Assembly (NCBI RefSeq): GCF_900188325.1
Contig: NZ_FZPD01000005.1
Location: forward strand, 496,001-560,000
From: Ekhidna lutea
GTDB lineage: Bacteria > Bacteroidota > Bacteroidia > Cytophagales > Cyclobacteriaceae
Length of the DNA stretch: 64,000 nucleotides
Reading direction: 5' to 3'
Part shown: positions 61,576 to 64,000 of the stretch, piece after piece
How the letters are laid out: each line of letters starts with the position of its first letter
Position numbering within the stretch: the stretch's first letter is position 1
Position numbers and translations under genes: made by a program
Notes under the pieces: model-generated
The model's input: only the letters and a program-made list of their open reading frames with translations
Told to the model about the DNA's origin: nothing
The model's database searches: none

Positions 61576-64000
61576 ATGTCTGAGCTTATGAAAGTATTAA
61601 AATTTGGTGGTACTTCCCTGAAGAATAAGGAAGCAATCAAGCAGGTAGTTGAGATTGTTGCTTCATCAGACTCAGCAGTCTGTATGGTTGTTTCAGCTAC
61701 CGGACATACCACGGATGAACTTCAGCAGGTTGCAGATGCTGCCAAAAAAGGCGATGAGAGCTATCTAAGATTACTTGAAAAGGTGGAGAAAAGGCACAAA
61801 AGCCTTTATGAGGCATTAACCGGTTCCAAAGAATCGGCTGATCTTTTGTCGTGCTTTTCTCAACTCAAGCGAGTTTGTGAGGGAGTGTATCTTCTTAAAG
61901 AACTCACCGCGAAAAGTCTGGACTTCATATTGGGAACGGGAGAAGTCGCTTCTTCCATTGTTGTGGCTGATTTTTTCAGCACGCAAGGGCTTGATGTGAT
62001 TCGGTTTGATACAAGGGAATTGATTGTCACGGATCAGCGATTTGGTGGGGCTAATGTAGATTTTGATAAAACATCAGTACAATTTCAAAATCGAAGAGAG
62101 CATTTTAAACAGGTTAATGTCTTTCCCGGCTTTATTGCTTCTACAGATACCGGTGAAACCACAACGCTTGGTAGAGGAGGGTCGGATTATACCGCATCAA
62201 TTATTGCTTCCATTCTAAATGCTGATTCACTTGAAATTTGGACCGATGTGGATGGGATCATGACTGCTGACCCTAATAGAGTGAAGCGATCACACACACT
62301 GGAGCAGGTATCCTATGACGAGGCACTCGAGCTTTCCTACTTTGGTGCTAAAGTAATCTACCCGCAAAGTATAGATCCGGTCTTGAAAGCGTCCATCCCG
62401 GTTTGGGTTAAAAACACGTTTCACCCTGAAAGAGCCGGAACACTGATCTCTAATGAAAATACAGACCAGCATCTCATTAAAGGGATTTCGAGTATTGATG
62501 AAGTGACAATTCTGTCAGTTAGCGGGAATACGCTGCGAAATGATAGTGCCTTTTTCCCACGCATATTCAGTGTACTGGCAAGGGAGGAAATACCCATTGT
62601 CTTTATGACTCACAGTAATGCAGGTCTAACGGTCACCATCGGGTTTACTCCGGATGATGCACAATTAGCATTGCAGACATTGAAAAGCGAATTTGCTGGC
62701 TCAGATGAGACGCATGTCATCAACTCTATCATAGTAGAGGATGGTTATTCGCTACTTGCACTTGTGGGGTCCAATATGAAAGATCAGATAGGTGTGAGCG
62801 GCAACATGTTTAATGTGCTGGGAAGAAATGGCATAAGCATTAAAGCAATCTCACAAGGCTCATCAGAGCGGAATATTTCTGCAATCATTCCCAACTCAGA
62901 TTTGGATAAAGCATTAAACGTTTTGCATGAAGGGTTTTTCCTTTCGTTGACCAAGCGGATTAACTTATTCATCATTGGTACTGGAAATGTAGGTAAGGCT
63001 TTTCTCGGACAATTGAAGAAACAGTTTAGTTTTTTGAAGGAGCATCATCATTTGAATATTAAAGTGATTGGTGTAGCAAACTCAAGGCAAATGGCTTTTG
63101 AAAAGGATGGGATTCCATTGTCGAAATGGGAAGAACATCTTAATAAAGGAGAGCCATTTGATAAAGAATCATTCGTTCAGCAAATGACTGAACTGAACTT
63201 CCGAAATTCGGTATTCATTGATATTACGGCTTCTGCAGATATTTCATCCATGTATAAAGAAGTTTTGGAACAAAGTATATCTGTGGTAACACCCAATAAA
63301 ATTGCTGCTACCAGATCTTATGAAGAGTACCTGGAATTGAAAGCGGTAGCAAAGAAATATAAGAGCCAGTTTTACATTGAAACAAATGTGTGTGCAGGTC
63401 TTCCTGTGTTGTCAACACTACATGACCTGGTGAGAAGTGGCGATCAGGTCATTAAACTCAAGGCTGTACTTTCCGGGACCTTGAATTTTCTTTTTAATGA
63501 ATACGACACAAAACAACCATTCGCTGATGTAATCAGAAAAGCAAAGGATATGGGCTATACAGAACCGGATCCGAGGCTGGACATTTCAGGAGAAGATGTG
63601 ATGCGAAAGCTGCTTATCTTGATTCGGGAAAGTGGCTACCCGATGGAAGCATCTCAAATAGCATTAACTTCCTTTTTACCTGACAGCTGTCAGCAAAGTA
63701 CGGATCTGAATGATTTTTATAATAAAATTGAATCAGCAGAATCGTATTTCAAGGAACTGTATGAGCGGTCTATGTCGAATGGCACACGGTTGAAGGTAGT
63801 AGCATCCTATGAAAATGGAAAGGGTAAAGTAAGTCTGGAGGAAGTGCCTGATTCTCATCCATTTTATCACCTGGAGGGAAAAGACAATGTAGTGCTTTTT
63901 TATACGCAGCGATATTCAGAACAGCCATTAGTCATTAAAGGAGCGGGGGCAGGAGCAGAGGTTACTGCTTCAGGGATATTTGCGGATGTATTACGTATTG
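61576..64000 (+). CDS. thrA: Bifunctional aspartokinase/homoserine dehydrogenase (3' end cut off)
   Basis: At least 808 residues, running off the window probably only a handful of codons before its stop (it ends TASGIFADVLRI, close to the family's C-terminus). Residues about 5-290 are aspartokinase (MKVLKFGGTSLKN, TTTLGRGGSDYTASIIA, IWTDVDGIMTADPN); then ACT regulatory domains (about 300-455); then homoserine dehydrogenase from FIIGTGNVGKAF near residue 465, with SGTLNFLFNEYD and GYTEPDPRLDISGEDVMRKL. It catalyses the first and third steps from aspartate to threonine. The ATG touching the terminator is used; a second ATG four codons later matches the usual family start. Confidence 0.97.
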   Translation, partial: MSELMKVLKFGGTSLKNKEAIKQVVEIVASSDSAVCMVVSATGHTTDELQQVADAAKKGDESYLRLLEKVEKRHKSLYEALTGSKESADLLSCFSQLKRVCEGVYLLKELTAKSLDFILGTGEVASSIVVADFFSTQGLDVIRFDTRELIVTDQRFGGANVDFDKTSVQFQNRREHFKQVNVFPGFIASTDTGETTTLGRGGSDYTASIIASILNADSLEIWTDVDGIMTADPNRVKRSHTLEQVSYDEALELSYFGAKVIYPQSIDPVLKASIPVWVKNTFHPERAGTLISNENTDQHLIKGISSIDEVTILSVSGNTLRNDSAFFPRIFSVLAREEIPIVFMTHSNAGLTVTIGFTPDDAQLALQTLKSEFAGSDETHVINSIIVEDGYSLLALVGSNMKDQIGVSGNMFNVLGRNGISIKAISQGSSERNISAIIPNSDLDKALNVLHEGFFLSLTKRINLFIIGTGNVGKAFLGQLKKQFSFLKEHHHLNIKVIGVANSRQMAFEKDGIPLSKWEEHLNKGEPFDKESFVQQMTELNFRNSVFIDITASADISSMYKEVLEQSISVVTPNKIAATRSYEEYLELKAVAKKYKSQFYIETNVCAGLPVLSTLHDLVRSGDQVIKLKAVLSGTLNFLFNEYDTKQPFADVIRKAKDMGYTEPDPRLDISGEDVMRKLLILIRESGYPMEASQIALTSFLPDSCQQSTDLNDFYNKIESAESYFKELYERSMSNGTRLKVVASYENGKGKVSLEEVPDSHPFYHLEGKDNVVLFYTQRYSEQPLVIKGAGAGAEVTASGIFADVLRI

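Noticed and set aside
62290-62975. Two minus-strand open frames within thrA
   Set aside because: They lie antisense in a gene with clear aspartokinase and homoserine dehydrogenase motifs.
1-64000. CRISPR array, rRNA, tRNA or prophage
   Set aside because: No regularly spaced direct repeats, no conserved RNA stems and no phage structural genes were seen when reading the whole window.

Overview
The window reads as chromosome from a marine or aquatic member of the Bacteroidota, most likely order Cytophagales; the genus cannot be fixed by eye. Support comes from two promoters of the Bacteroidota form TTTG-N18-TAnnTTTG, a SusD-family lipoprotein, a carboxypeptidase-regulatory-like/TonB receptor, a SUMF1 (GldJ/K-like) protein, a VPS10/BNR-repeat protein, DUF5777 and DUF2807 proteins, ECF sigma/anti-sigma pairs, and the general absence of strong Shine-Dalgarno sites. 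No rRNA, tRNA, CRISPR array, intact insertion sequence or phage was seen.

Layout. 1-6.3 kb: a YceI/DUF5777 pair, an outer-membrane barrel, a TonB receptor, a YheT-type hydrolase and an exported MsrB. 6.3-12.6 kb: orphan sensor fragments (PAS, GAF), DinB, a DUF2306 membrane protein, a decayed REP-associated tyrosine transposase, a probably acquired lipoprotein hydrolase, GNAT, LhgO. 12.7-15 kb: an exported beta-helix/diheme cytochrome pair. 15-19.4 kb: a large BNR/VPS10 protein, a CheC-like protein and a second MsrB. 19.5-25.3 kb: a tripartite RND efflux operon. 25.3-35.9 kb: mostly housekeeping (DacB, Na+/H+ antiporter, GPP34 protein, K+ channel, DEDDh exonuclease, DnaB, MDR dehydrogenase). 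36-39 kb: a SUMF1 protein/ECF sigma/anti-sigma operon. 39-43 kb: DinB, SemiSWEET, YpdA-like reductase, serine hydrolase and an XRE membrane regulator. 43-45 kb: DUF2807 protein and M57 protease. 45.3-49.8 kb: a tight EtfBA/DUF151 nuclease/nucleoside transporter/FKBP operon. 49.8-52.2 kb: an ECF sigma/anti-sigma/adhesin-like operon. 52.3-56.4 kb: ATP-dependent PEP carboxykinase, a sodium:solute symporter with a fossil of a second copy beside it, and a hydrolase. 56.5-59.3 kb: four tandem PAS-LuxR regulators. 59.5-61.2 kb: a PKD-SusD lipoprotein. 61.4 kb to the end: a threonine attenuator and the fused aspartokinase/homoserine dehydrogenase, cut by the window edge just before its stop codon.

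The most informative signals not captured by simple gene calling are: (1) a complete threonine-attenuation leader in front of thrA, with consensus promoter, near-leaderless Thr/Ile-rich peptide, 12-bp terminator and a matching antiterminator segment placed at the leader stop codon; (2) a tandem array of PAS-LuxR regulators in which the start and first codons of two genes are overprinted on the end of the preceding paralogue; (3) two gene fossils, an eroded RAYT transposase and a C-terminal stub of a second symporter; (4) several structured operator-like intergenic regions. I did not find a clear defence island or biosynthetic cluster. All family assignments are by recognition of motifs, not by database search.
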